Shown here piece by piece: positions 26,432 through 34,342 of a stretch of DNA of 38,683 bases; the stretch's first letter is position 1; each line of letters begins with the position of its first letter. A model generated the notes under the pieces. That model saw only the letters and a program-made list of their open reading frames with translations, was not told the origin of the DNA and searched no databases. Source of the stretch: an uncultured Blautia sp. (lineage in GTDB: Bacteria > Bacillota > Clostridia > Lachnospirales > Lachnospiraceae); assembly GCA_945864225.1 (NCBI GenBank), contig CAMBAL010000019.1, positions 1 through 38,683 on the forward strand. The letters run 5' to 3'. The translations under genes and the position numbers were made by a program.

Positions 26432-26471
26432 GTGAAAATACAAAGCATTGCTCCGCACTTCGTATTTTCAC
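26432..26471. other. Hairpin between the two helicase genes
   Basis: Fourteen-base arms (GTGAAAATAC-AAAG and CTTC-GTATTTTCAC, one mismatch) without a T-run. It probably tunes the amount or stability of the uvrD-like part of the transcript. Confidence 0.6.
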
Positions 26472-26476
26472 AATTA

Positions 26477-29140
26477 TTACTTGTATCGCCTGAACAATTT
26501 TCTCTTCCTGTATGCCTCTTCCTCTGCCGTTTCCTCATTCTGCGGCACCGCAAAAATATCCACTCGGAACAATGGCGGCACTTCCGCATAATATCCGATC
26601 ATGTTCTGAATTCCCGTACGATTTTCCGGCATATTGGCCCACTCGGCATAAAAGGAATCTTTCACAAATAACTGCAGTGCCTCTCCTGCTGTTTTGACAC
26701 TGCATACGGTCTGAAAGAACGAAGCATATACCTCACCGTTTCCCCTGGTCTTCTCACAGAATTCTCCCCATCTGTCTGGAAGCTCTGACATCCGGAATTC
26801 TTTTTGGATCCATTTTGTATCTGCCCACTTCACCAGTTTCCTGCTATCCGGAAAATCCGACTCTTCCAGAAGATTCTCAAGTCCCCACAGGACAATCCTG
26901 CGGTCAAGTCTGTAATCTCCCACACAGGCAGCACAGCCATCTTCACATTTGCATCCGGATACCATGCGTACAGCCTGTTCCACCACACGTGGCATCATCT
27001 CAAATATTTTTTCCGCAAATCCAAGACCGCCGGTATAACAGTCATAAAAATACAAAAACACCTCATCCTCTGTCTGTCCGGACACCTCCATCGCATTGGT
27101 GGAAACGGTTACTCCAATATCGGTCTGCTCTGTCATCGTTACCATTAAGGCGGCATTTTTCAACGCAAAAGACAACCCGTCAAAATGATTATTCCGCACA
27201 TATCTTCCGGATCCATCCGGCTGGAGCAGTCTCCGATATGCACGAACCACATTCCGCGGCAGTTTCAGCCAGACAGCCTCTGTATCATAATTTTTGCTCA
27301 GAGGGCTGGCAAGCTGCTGATATCCGATATTCTGCTGTGTGTGAAACTGCAGCTTCTTGTACATATACACATAATCCGCCACATTGATATCGCCAAAATG
27401 CATATCCGTTCTCTTCCAGTTCTGTTCTCTGCTGCAGTGAATGATACGGATATTAATCTCATCTCCGGGAACTGTATAATAATTGCCGTTAAACGGCACA
27501 GCGTATACCATCTTGCTTTCCATATCCATTTTTACAATCTGATAAAATTCTCCGTCATGAATATAGACTGCGCCTTCATATAGTTCGTGAAATGCCTGAC
27601 TCTCATCCATCTCCGTAATTACTTTTCCCGTTTCCTGATGAAGCAGCTGATACCGGTTTTTGTCAATGTTTCTGAGAGAAAAATCCCCTGCCGGATACTG
27701 ACCGCCGGACCAGGCAAATCGTCCGCCCTGATTTCTCACTTCTTCCATTTTCAGAAGGACCGGTATGACTTCTCCAAGATCCGGAAACACTCCCATATCA
27801 TCCAGAGACAGCGGAAGCTCCGCAGCTGCCGCCCGGATATGTGCCAGCTCGATCAGGAGATTATCCGGATCTGCAATGGCATTCTCACTGCTTCCTTCAA
27901 AAAGCCAGCCTGGTTCCAGGGCAATATACTGATCCATGGGAAGCTGATCCAGAATCAGATAGTTGGTACATTTTTTACTGTTTCGACCTGCGCGGCCGGT
28001 CTGCTGCCAGAAAGAAGCCCTTGTCCCCGGATATCCCACCAGAACGGTGGAAGATATTTTGCCGATATCGATGCCCAGTTCCAGCGCATTGGTAGAAACC
28101 AGTCCCAGCAATTCCCCGCTGATCATTCTCTGTTCAATGGACTTCCGTTCCTGAGGCGTATAACCGCCGCGGTATCCGGAAATGCGGTCAGCACCCACTG
28201 TCCCGAGAAATCCGCTGCCATCCAGATGATCCCTTGTTTCTTTCAGGATTACTTCCACATTTCGTCTGGATTTCGCAAAAGCAATAAAGCTTTCTCCCTG
28301 CTCCATCAGTTCCGGAAGCATATCTGCAGCAACATTTGTCACCGACCGCTGACAGTAATATTTCTCATCTCTGCCCGTAATCTTCGGCGGCTGTATCAGA
28401 CAGTATTCTCTCTGTGCAGTCCCGGAACCATCCCTGTCAATACAGACAAACTCCGTCCCGCAGATTTTTTCCGCCAGTTCCGCAGGATTGGCAATTGTGG
28501 CAGAACTGCACAAAAACTGCGGCTGTGAATGATAATATCTGCAGATACGGGATAAGCGCCGAAGTACATTGGCCATATGAGAACCAAATGCTCCCCGGTA
28601 TACATGAAGTTCATCCAGTACCACATATTTCAGATTCGAAAAAATAAAATCAAATCCATACTTGCTGTGATTCGGCAGCATGGCACCATTAAGCATATCC
28701 GGATTGGTCAGAATAATATTCGCCTGTCTGCGTATCCGGCTCCGCTCTGCCTGCGGGGTATCCCCGTCATAAACCCCCGCATCGATTCGATTCCGTCCGA
28801 AATATTCAATCCACGGAAGAAGCGCCCGGTACTGATCTGCCGCCAGCGCCTTGGTCGGATACACAAAAATCGCTCTTGTCATCGAATTTTCCAAAATTTC
28901 ACTGATGACCGGAAGCAAAAAGCTCAGCGTCTTCCCGCTTGCCGTAGAAGTCGTAATCACAAGATTTTTCCCCTGCTTTGCCTGTTCAAACATTTCTGCC
29001 TGATGGCAGTATAACATATGAATTCCCTGATGCTTCAGATAACCGGCAATTTCCGGCTCTAATCCTGTAGGAAAATCGGAGAATACAGGTTCTCTTGCAG
29101 GTATCGTTTTTTTATAAATAATGAAATCGTCTATCGTCAT
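26477..29140 (-). CDS. MrfA-like superfamily 2 helicase with DUF1998 zinc domain
   Basis: An 887-residue DEAD/H helicase. Walker A is TTSTASGKTLSF (about 60-71), followed by the DELH box, SATIANP and the C-terminal helicase motif QQTGRAGRNSK. The DUF1998 domain carries the cysteine set C-x-C-x3-C-x2-C in CKCEDGCAACVGDY, as in Bacillus MrfA (YprA), which repairs mitomycin-type damage with the exonuclease MrfB. No MrfB lies here; a UvrD-like helicase follows instead. The ATG has AGGAAAGAG upstream. A promoter-like TTGCAT-17-TAGAAT and a LexA-like box lie 125-185 bases upstream. Confidence 0.88.
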   Translation of the reverse strand: MTIDDFIIYKKTIPAREPVFSDFPTGLEPEIAGYLKHQGIHMLYCHQAEMFEQAKQGKNLVITTSTASGKTLSFLLPVISEILENSMTRAIFVYPTKALAADQYRALLPWIEYFGRNRIDAGVYDGDTPQAERSRIRRQANIILTNPDMLNGAMLPNHSKYGFDFIFSNLKYVVLDELHVYRGAFGSHMANVLRRLSRICRYYHSQPQFLCSSATIANPAELAEKICGTEFVCIDRDGSGTAQREYCLIQPPKITGRDEKYYCQRSVTNVAADMLPELMEQGESFIAFAKSRRNVEVILKETRDHLDGSGFLGTVGADRISGYRGGYTPQERKSIEQRMISGELLGLVSTNALELGIDIGKISSTVLVGYPGTRASFWQQTGRAGRNSKKCTNYLILDQLPMDQYIALEPGWLFEGSSENAIADPDNLLIELAHIRAAAAELPLSLDDMGVFPDLGEVIPVLLKMEEVRNQGGRFAWSGGQYPAGDFSLRNIDKNRYQLLHQETGKVITEMDESQAFHELYEGAVYIHDGEFYQIVKMDMESKMVYAVPFNGNYYTVPGDEINIRIIHCSREQNWKRTDMHFGDINVADYVYMYKKLQFHTQQNIGYQQLASPLSKNYDTEAVWLKLPRNVVRAYRRLLQPDGSGRYVRNNHFDGLSFALKNAALMVTMTEQTDIGVTVSTNAMEVSGQTEDEVFLYFYDCYTGGLGFAEKIFEMMPRVVEQAVRMVSGCKCEDGCAACVGDYRLDRRIVLWGLENLLEESDFPDSRKLVKWADTKWIQKEFRMSELPDRWGEFCEKTRGNGEVYASFFQTVCSVKTAGEALQLFVKDSFYAEWANMPENRTGIQNMIGYYAEVPPLFRVDIFAVPQNEETAEEEAYRKRKLFRRYK

Positions 29141-29212
29141 GCAGATGCTCTCTTTCCTGGTATTATCGGTTATGTTCCGATTAAAGGCTGAAACCTGTGC
29201 TTTCTCTGCTGT

Positions 29213-29231
29213 AATTTACAAACACGCTCTA
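29213..29231. repeat. MITE-like repeat, right-end fragment
   Basis: AATTTACAAACACGCTCTA, one base from the standard right end. It lies in the leader of the MrfA-like gene. Confidence 0.65.
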
Positions 29232-29261
29232 ACCCGTATATAAAAATATTTTTAAGCAATT

Positions 29262-29324
29262 GTTATACAGTCATTCTATAACAGAAACAATTGTTATGCA
29301 AGTACTTTTTCGAACATTTGTTTG
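29262..29324 (-). promoter_or_regulatory. Promoter region and LexA-like box of the helicase operon
   Basis: On the minus strand CAAACAAATGTTCG (29311-29324) matches the Firmicute LexA operator (CGAAC-N4-GTTYG when read on +). About ten bases further comes TTGCAT, 17 bases, TAGAAT. Two copies of ATAACAATTG spaced 31 bases flank the -10, a possible site for another regulator. The box sits upstream of the -35 rather than over the -10, so repression is less certain than for the polymerase. Confidence 0.6.
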
Positions 29325-29340
29325 TGTTTTGTGGGAAAGA

Positions 29341-29405
29341 ATCCTGCCAGGAGGGCTTTATTTTATCATAGGAAAATGCTAAACACTTTCCTATGATAAA
29401 ATAAA
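29341..29405. repeat. Second palindromic repeat family, copy 1
   Basis: ATCCTGCCAGGAGGGCTTT followed by a perfect 19-bp inverted repeat (TTTATTTTATCATAGGAAA, loop ATGCTAAACAC). The same order of blocks recurs at 31401-31466. Confidence 0.82.
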
Positions 29406-29450
29406 TCGGCGTACGGAAATGGCTTTTCCATGTCATTTCTGTACGCCGAT
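29405..29450. other. Long hairpin adjoining the repeat
   Basis: ATCGGCGTACGGAAATG pairs with CATTTCTGTACGCCGAT, one mismatch in 17. It directly follows the palindrome at 29357-29405. Together they could end the MarR-side transcript. The gap 29141-29539 otherwise has no gene. Confidence 0.7.
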
Positions 29451-29539
29451 GTTGGTTTTATGAATTACTTTTCAGAACATCTGATTCAATTGTTTCAATC
29501 CTGCTTTATGCTTTCACATTACTCTTCCTTGCTTACAAA

Positions 29540-29706
29540 TTACCAATATAATCCCATATATTTCTCCGCTTCATCTTCAGTTAAAGAAAATTCCTCGATG
29601 ATGTTTTTGACCACTTCCTCCCTGCTCACATGAAACTTCCTGCAGGTTCTAATTGTGCCACCAATCATTCCTTCCTGCCTTCCCTCTTGCCTTCCTTCTT
29701 GCGCTG
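29540..29706 (-). pseudogene. C-terminal remnant of an Rpn-type nuclease/transposase
   Basis: The frame reads EGRQEGRQEGMIGGTIRTC, then VVKNIIEEFSLTEDEAEKYM and a stop. This EG-rich linker plus the FSLTEDEAEKYM ending is the tail seen in Lachnospiraceae Rpn family (PD-(D/E)XK) recombination-promoting nucleases. The catalytic N-terminal 200 or so residues are absent, and the upstream bases belong to the Cys/His-rich gene in another frame. It is a leftover of a mobile or multi-copy gene. Confidence 0.7.
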
Positions 29707-29715
29707 CCCTTTTCT

Positions 29716-29886
29716 CTAATGGCCTTCTCCATGACCTCTTCCATGACCTCTTTCACGGTCACCTTCTTCTACAGGGAGTCCAAAATATTCTTTTCCCTTG
29801 GAACAGTGCAGATTGTCTGCTGGGCAGTGATGGTCACAGCAGGGACATACGTTATTTTCATTTGTCATTTTTTCCTGATTATCCAT
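29716..29886 (-). CDS. Small Cys/His-rich protein overlapping the MarR gene, 56 residues
   Basis: The protein starts MDNQEKMTNENNVCPCCDHH and continues CPADNLHCSKGKEYFG, giving five Cys and two His within residues 14-28, then a tail HGRGHGEGH. This is a likely metal-binding or redox peptide. The ATG overlaps the MarR stop codon by eight bases (ATGGATAA), with GGAGG about nine bases upstream, so it is translated together with the regulator. The His-rich tail could partly derive from fusion to the Rpn remnant. No named family is known to me. Confidence 0.78.
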   Translation of the reverse strand: MDNQEKMTNENNVCPCCDHHCPADNLHCSKGKEYFGLPVEEGDRERGHGRGHGEGH

Positions 29887-30373
29887 TGTTATCTTCCTCC
29901 ATTTTTTGTTTTATCGTTCTTTCTTTTTTCCATTGGACCAATAGTTTCTGTATCATCTTTTTCAGCTGAAGCTGTTCTTCCGGCTGTAGTGCCGAAAAAT
30001 AATCTTCTTCCTCTCTGCCCTGGCGGGATTCTTCAGCCATTGCTCTTCCCTTCTCTGTCAGGCATACGATCATCTTCCTGCGGTCTTCCTCATCTTTCTC
30101 ACGTCGAAGCAGCCCCTTCTGTTCCATCTTGGAAATAATCTCACTGATGGAACCCGGTTCAATTCCAAGCTGCTTCTGTAAAGATTTTTGACTGATCTTC
30201 GGAGTATCCAGCAAAATATTTAATATCCGATTCTGTCCTCTTTGCCGTCCGCTTTTTTTCTCTGCGATATATCCACAGCGTACAAGTAATGATAGCAGTG
30301 ATGCTTCCTCAATATTAAAATGTCCATGACATTCATGATAATACTTGCATTTTTTTTCATCAAACTCTTTCAT
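29879..30373 (-). CDS. MarR-family transcriptional regulator
   Basis: A 164-residue winged-helix regulator. The DNA-binding core is ISQKSLQKQLGIEPGSISEIISKMEQKGLLRREKDEEDRRKMIVCLTEKG (about 60-110, split here by function: recognition helix, then wing). The N-terminus CKYYHECHGHF has Cys and His that could sense metal or thiol stress. ATG 30373 has GGAAAGGGAATTCC upstream. The promoter is bracketed by inverted GGTACCTTG repeats, so it most likely represses itself and the overlapping Cys/His-rich gene. Confidence 0.9.
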   Translation of the reverse strand: MKEFDEKKCKYYHECHGHFNIEEASLLSLLVRCGYIAEKKSGRQRGQNRILNILLDTPKISQKSLQKQLGIEPGSISEIISKMEQKGLLRREKDEEDRRKMIVCLTEKGRAMAEESRQGREEEDYFSALQPEEQLQLKKMIQKLLVQWKKERTIKQKMEEDNNG

Positions 30374-30397
30374 AGGAATTCCCTTTCCACTTCTTTC

Positions 30398-30446
30398 GGT
30401 ACCTTGATATTATAATACAACCGGTTTTTCTATTTGTCAAGGTACC
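30398..30446 (-). promoter_or_regulatory. MarR promoter flanked by inverted operator-like repeats
   Basis: TTGACA (30435-30440), a 17-base spacer and TATTAT (30412-30417) on the minus strand. GGTACCTTG (30398-30406) and CAAGGTACC (30438-30446) form an inverted pair, one overlapping the -35 and one just past the start site. This is a typical autorepression layout. Confidence 0.82.
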
Positions 30447-30603
30447 AAAGCATTTTTTTAATATTATGCCTGCCATAAGTTTTCAAAGCAAACGGCAGGC
30501 ATTCTTTTCTGTATATTTTTCTATTTATCTTTGTGTATAGTTCCCTTTATATTTTCTGTAAATTCTTTTTATATCGCAGTTTCTTTTATACCACAATTTT
30601 TCT

Positions 30604-31332
30604 TCATGAAAGAGACTTCAGCACCGGAAGCAGCGCATCCAGAACAGGCTTATAACCATTCGCATACATATGCATCCCCTCTATGGTATATTCTTCTTTC
30701 AGATTTCCCTTCTCATCCCGGATTCCGTCATTCACATTCAGATATACTGCCCCAACTTCTTCTGCAAGTACAGCAACTGCCCTGTTTGCTTCTTCTATGC
30801 GTGCATTTGTCCGGATTTTCAAAATCTCCTGCATTCCGGGATTATCTTTTGCCGCTTCCGGATTGACAGGATAATAAGCAAGCATATACAGCTTTGCCTC
30901 CGGAAGATTTTCACGAATACCATTGAGTATCCGGCGATAATTCCCGATCAATGCTTCACAGCTATAATCTGCAGTATTCAGATCATTGGTACCAATATTG
31001 ATAAAAATATGAGCCGGTTTCAGGCCATAGATACAGGCATCCATATTGTCCAGCAGTTCTTTCGTTGTATAACCGCCTACTCCGCGGTTATAAACAGTCA
31101 GTGGAATGTCAAAATCCTGCAGAAACTCGTAAATCGGGAACTGTTCCATCAGACTGGAACCAACAAAAAGAATCTGTCCAGGCTTTACATATTGATTCAA
31201 CCGTTTGAATCGTTCTACTTTATCCTGCTTCTCCTGCATCCCTTTCTCTGCAAACATACTCTCTATCGCCTGCTGCAATTGTCTCTGCTGCTCTTCATTC
31301 AAACTGTTTGCGACTTCTTCCCATAACTCCAT
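30604..31332 (-). CDS. SGNH/GDSL-family hydrolase
   Basis: A 242-residue esterase-type protein. The blocks are LFVGSSLMEQF (nucleophile Ser, about 57-67), NRGVGGYTT (Gly), NIGTNDLN (Asn) and DGI-to-EGMHMYANGY (Asp/His, about 203-225). The N-terminal 50 residues form a charged helix. There is no signal peptide, so it acts in the cytosol, perhaps removing acyl groups from sugars or lipids. GGGAGG about 10 bases before the ATG lies within a MITE-derived segment. It is transcribed behind a tRNA terminator and probably has its own promoter. Confidence 0.88.
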   Translation of the reverse strand: MELWEEVANSLNEEQQRQLQQAIESMFAEKGMQEKQDKVERFKRLNQYVKPGQILFVGSSLMEQFPIYEFLQDFDIPLTVYNRGVGGYTTKELLDNMDACIYGLKPAHIFINIGTNDLNTADYSCEALIGNYRRILNGIRENLPEAKLYMLAYYPVNPEAAKDNPGMQEILKIRTNARIEEANRAVAVLAEEVGAVYLNVNDGIRDEKGNLKEEYTIEGMHMYANGYKPVLDALLPVLKSLS

Positions 31333-31343
31333 CGCCGTCTTTC

Positions 31344-31384
31344 CTCCCTCATTTGAGTCAAATTTCCCACAAATTGTGACGCAA
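31344..31384. repeat. MITE-like repeat, internal fragment (reverse orientation)
   Basis: On the minus strand CGTCACAATTTGTGGG then AATTTGACTCAAATGAGGG and AGG match positions 5330-5360 of the full element. The AGGGAGG within it serves as ribosome binding site for the SGNH hydrolase. Confidence 0.8.
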
Positions 31385-31400
31385 TATCATTCCTCTCCGC

Positions 31401-31466
31401 CACAGTGCGATCCTGCCCGGAGGGCTTTTGGGTATCACAGGAAAATGCAAAGCACTTTCCTGACGA
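31401..31466. repeat. Second palindromic repeat family, copy 2
   Basis: ATCCTGCCCGGAGGGCTTT, then GGTATCACAGGAAAATGC, AAAGCACTTTCCTGACGATA. It has the same blocks and order as 29341-29405 with about 75% identity by eye. The arms pair less perfectly. Confidence 0.75.
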
Positions 31467-31469
31467 TAC

Positions 31470-31500
31470 AAAAAAAGAACCGGGCTTGATACCCGATTCT
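31470..31500 (-). terminator. Terminator downstream of tRNA-Arg
   Basis: On the minus strand GAATCGGG-TATCAAG-CCCGGTTC is followed by seven T residues, 11 bases past the tRNA 3' end. Confidence 0.88.
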
Positions 31501-31510
31501 TCCTATTAGC

Positions 31511-31583
31511 GTGCGTTAGAGGATTCGAACCCCCGACCTTTTGGTCCGTAGCCAAACGCTCTATCCAGCTGAGCTAAACGCAC
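31511..31583 (-). tRNA. tRNA-Arg (anticodon ACG)
   Basis: 73 bases folding as a standard cloverleaf. The acceptor arms are GTGCGTT and AACGCAC, the D-loop AGCTGGATA, and the anticodon stem TTTGG/CCAAA around loop CTACGGA (anticodon ACG, reading CGN Arg codons after A-to-I change). The T-arm is GGGGG-TTCGAAT-CCTCT. CCA is not encoded. It has its own terminator. No integrase lies beside it. Confidence 0.96.
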
Positions 31584-31742
31584 ATCTTTTTGCGAATCAC
31601 CTTCGCAACAATGAGTATTCTACCCTATATAATCATTTTTGTCAACACTTATTTTAAAATTTTTTTCATTTTTTTATCAGTCGTTTTTACCAGTACCGTT
31701 TTCCTGCTTCCAGGACTCTGTCAAACCAGATTCCCTCTTTAT

Positions 31743-31822
31743 TTTACAGGTATCTCCAACGCAGAATTCCCTCATTACTTTACAGGTATCTCCAACGCAG
31801 ACTTCTCTGCATCAGAGATACC
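31743..31822 (-). terminator. Two-tier terminator after the M18 aminopeptidase, with a duplicated arm
   Basis: On the minus strand GGTATCTC pairs with GAGATACC (31785-31822) enclosing an inner GCAGA/TCTGC stem. The outer half (TCTGCGTTGGAGATACCTG) is repeated 36 bases further at 31743-31765. It lies 40-120 bases past the aminopeptidase stop. The rest of 31584-31861 shows no gene. Confidence 0.65.
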
Positions 31823-31861
31823 TTTTTCCTGCAGATCTCTTATTTCACAATACAGAAAATT

Positions 31862-33253
31862 TTATGCATCCAGCAGGAATGCCTTGTATGCTTTCTTTGC
31901 CTCATAAACATCTGCCTTGCTGGTAACTTCCCAGGGCGCGTGCATGCTCAATACAGCTACACCGCTGTCAATGACTTCCATGCCATAGAGTGCTGCGATA
32001 AATGCAATCGTTCCGCCGCCGCCAACATCCACTTTGCCAAGTTCTGCTGTCTGGAAAGCAACCTGATGGCTGTCAAAAATCTTTCTCACACAGGCAACAT
32101 ATTCCGCATTGGCATCATTGGAACCGGATTTGCCGCGGGCGCCGGTAAATTTATTCAGAACAATTCCTCTGCCGAGAAAAGCAGCGTTCTTTTTCTCAAA
32201 GCACTCTGCAAAAGCAGGATCAAACCCGGCACTTACATCAGAGGACAGCATTCTGGAATTGCGCAGTGCACGGCGCAGTGTCAGTTCCGAATAGCATCCG
32301 CAGCATTCCATAAGTTCCGCAACACTGTTTTCAAAAAATCTGGACTGCATACCGGTAGCTCCTACACTGCCGATTTCTTCTTTATCCGTAAGCAGACAGC
32401 AGCTTGTGCGTCTCGGATTTTCCATTTCCAGCATAGCCAGGAAAGAAGTATATGCACAGACACGGTCATCCTGTCCGTAGGCAGCGATCATACTGCGGTC
32501 CAGTCCGCATTCTCTTGCTTTGCCTGCAGGCACCACTTCCAGTTCTGCAGAAAGGAAATCTTCTTCTTCAACGCCGTATTTCTCATTCAGAATTCTTAAG
32601 ATATTTTCTTTGACTGCTTCTTTTTTCTTTTCATCCGGAAGGTCTGCCAGCGGACGGCTTCCGATCAGAATGTCCAGATTCTCGCCCTCCACTACTTCCG
32701 ATGCTTTTTTCTCAAGCTGCCTTCCCGCAAGATGGATCAGAAGGTCTGTGATATATACCACCGGATCCTCTTCTGCCTCTCCGATATTGACATCTACAAC
32801 AGTTCCGTCCTTTTTGACAATCACACCGTGAAGTGCCAGAGGAAGTGCTACCCACTGGTATTTCTTAACGCCACCGTAATAATGCGTATCAAGATATGCC
32901 AGATCTGCATCTTCATATAACGGGTTCTGCTTCACATCAAGACGCGGGGAATCAATGTGCGCGCCAAGAATGTTCATACCATTTTCCAAAGGCTCCTGTC
33001 CGATATGATAAAGAGCAATGATTTTCTTCATACCGACAGAATATACCTTATCTCCTGCCTTTAACTGTTCTCCGGCTGCAGCTTTTTTCTCAAGGGAAAC
33101 ATAGCCTGCTGCCTCTGCTTCTTCAATAATTCTGGACACGCATTCTCTTTCTGTCTTGCCGGCATCCAGAAAATGACGGTATAAAAGAGCTGTTTGCTCC
33201 AGTTCTTTTTCTTCTGCTTCCGTATAGGTAAGCCATGCATTTCTTCGTTCCAT
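31862..33253 (-). CDS. M18-family aminopeptidase
   Basis: A 463-residue metallopeptidase of the M18 family (aminopeptidase I / ApeA type). Zn-ligand regions include LGAHIDSPRLDVKQNP, LLTDKEEIGSVGATGM (catalytic Glu) and SAGFDP. The ending VDVGGGGTIAFIAA to VLSMHAPWEVTSKADVYEAKKAY carries the final His. Cytosolic, removing N-terminal residues from peptides. I start at ATG 33253 (AAAGGCGGAAG upstream) because the longer frame runs into the end of the PfkB gene. It follows that gene by 43 bases in the same direction. Confidence 0.93.
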   Translation of the reverse strand: MERRNAWLTYTEAEEKELEQTALLYRHFLDAGKTERECVSRIIEEAEAAGYVSLEKKAAAGEQLKAGDKVYSVGMKKIIALYHIGQEPLENGMNILGAHIDSPRLDVKQNPLYEDADLAYLDTHYYGGVKKYQWVALPLALHGVIVKKDGTVVDVNIGEAEEDPVVYITDLLIHLAGRQLEKKASEVVEGENLDILIGSRPLADLPDEKKKEAVKENILRILNEKYGVEEEDFLSAELEVVPAGKARECGLDRSMIAAYGQDDRVCAYTSFLAMLEMENPRRTSCCLLTDKEEIGSVGATGMQSRFFENSVAELMECCGCYSELTLRRALRNSRMLSSDVSAGFDPAFAECFEKKNAAFLGRGIVLNKFTGARGKSGSNDANAEYVACVRKIFDSHQVAFQTAELGKVDVGGGGTIAFIAALYGMEVIDSGVAVLSMHAPWEVTSKADVYEAKKAYKAFLLDA

Positions 33254-33296
33254 GTTTCTTCCGCCTTTCTTTTCTATCATTCCCATACTTACGATA

Positions 33297-34280
33297 TTAT
33301 AAAACACTTTCCATGGTATTTCCATACTTATCCAAAATTTCCCTGACCTGCTTCCGGCTCCGGACACCCTCACTTGCCCCTACCGTTTCTGTTGCCAGAG
33401 CTCCACAGATATTCGCGCGGCAGATACATTCTCTCAGCGTCACTCCTTCCGAAAGTCCCCAGAGAAAGCCTGCTGCAAAAGAATCTCCCGCACCAGTCGT
33501 ATCCACACAGCGGATTCCCTGAAGTGCAGGAAATTGTCCGGCGATGTCTCTGTTTTTTACAAAACATCCATCTGCTCCGCATTTGATTACCACAGTCCCC
33601 ACGCCGCAGGCCAGAAAACGTTCTGCCATCTCTCCTGTCTGAACTGCACCGGTAACCATCGCTGCCTCTTCTTTATTTGCAAAAAGATAATCCACATAAG
33701 ACAGAGCTTCACGGATATCTTCTGTTGTCTCACCGTTTTTGCACTTCGTCATATCCGCACAGACAATCATCCCTTCCTGTTTTGCTCTGCCAAAAATCTC
33801 CGCAAGTGCATCCCCTCCCAGCTCCGGCGACACAAAAATACTGGCAAGGCAGAAAATCCCGTCCGTCTCCTGTCCCTCACCGGAAAAAAGTCCGGAAAAA
33901 TGCCCGGGTGCAAGCTTTCTAAGAGAACTTTTCGGATTTGTAAAAAAACTGCGGTTTCCATCCTTCTGGACCATCACCACATTGACACCCGTCTGCACGG
34001 AATTGTCCACGGTAAACAGCTCTGTTCCGATTCCCTCTCTATGGCAATGTTCCAGAATCATACTTCCGGCCTTGTCCTCTCCCACAAGCGTAAGCAGTTC
34101 CACACTCCCGGGCTTCTCCAGAAGTCTTGCCAGTACAGTGGCTTCGTTCAGCGCATCTCCGCCTGTGGATATTTTTATAGTATCCACAGGAACAGAACCT
34201 TTTTCAAAAACATGATTCTCCACAGGACACACCAGAACATCCAGAATTCCGGCACCTGCAATCACGATCCGCTTGTTCAT
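33297..34280 (-). CDS. PfkB-family carbohydrate kinase
   Basis: A 327-residue ribokinase-like enzyme. The N-terminal signature STGGDALNEATVLARL (about 38-53) and the catalytic C-terminal DTTGAGDSFAAGFLWG (about 264-279, base Asp in GAGD) are complete. It phosphorylates a sugar or nucleoside using ATP in the cytosol. Neighbours do not show which. Close homologues include fructokinases, adenosine kinases and ribokinases. The start ATG follows AAAGGATCAGGT. It is first in a likely two-gene transcript with the M18 aminopeptidase. Confidence 0.92.
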   Translation of the reverse strand: MNKRIVIAGAGILDVLVCPVENHVFEKGSVPVDTIKISTGGDALNEATVLARLLEKPGSVELLTLVGEDKAGSMILEHCHREGIGTELFTVDNSVQTGVNVVMVQKDGNRSFFTNPKSSLRKLAPGHFSGLFSGEGQETDGIFCLASIFVSPELGGDALAEIFGRAKQEGMIVCADMTKCKNGETTEDIREALSYVDYLFANKEEAAMVTGAVQTGEMAERFLACGVGTVVIKCGADGCFVKNRDIAGQFPALQGIRCVDTTGAGDSFAAGFLWGLSEGVTLRECICRANICGALATETVGASEGVRSRKQVREILDKYGNTMESVL

Positions 34281-34342
34281 ACCTGATCCTTTCTTTCCTA
34301 TACATCTATATGGCAGACATTTTTTCTGCCATACACTTGTCT

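Noticed and set aside
31511-31583. tRNA-Arg as the attachment site of the integrated element
   Set aside because: The integrase lies 5 kb away beyond core-like genes, and no duplicated tRNA end is visible near it.
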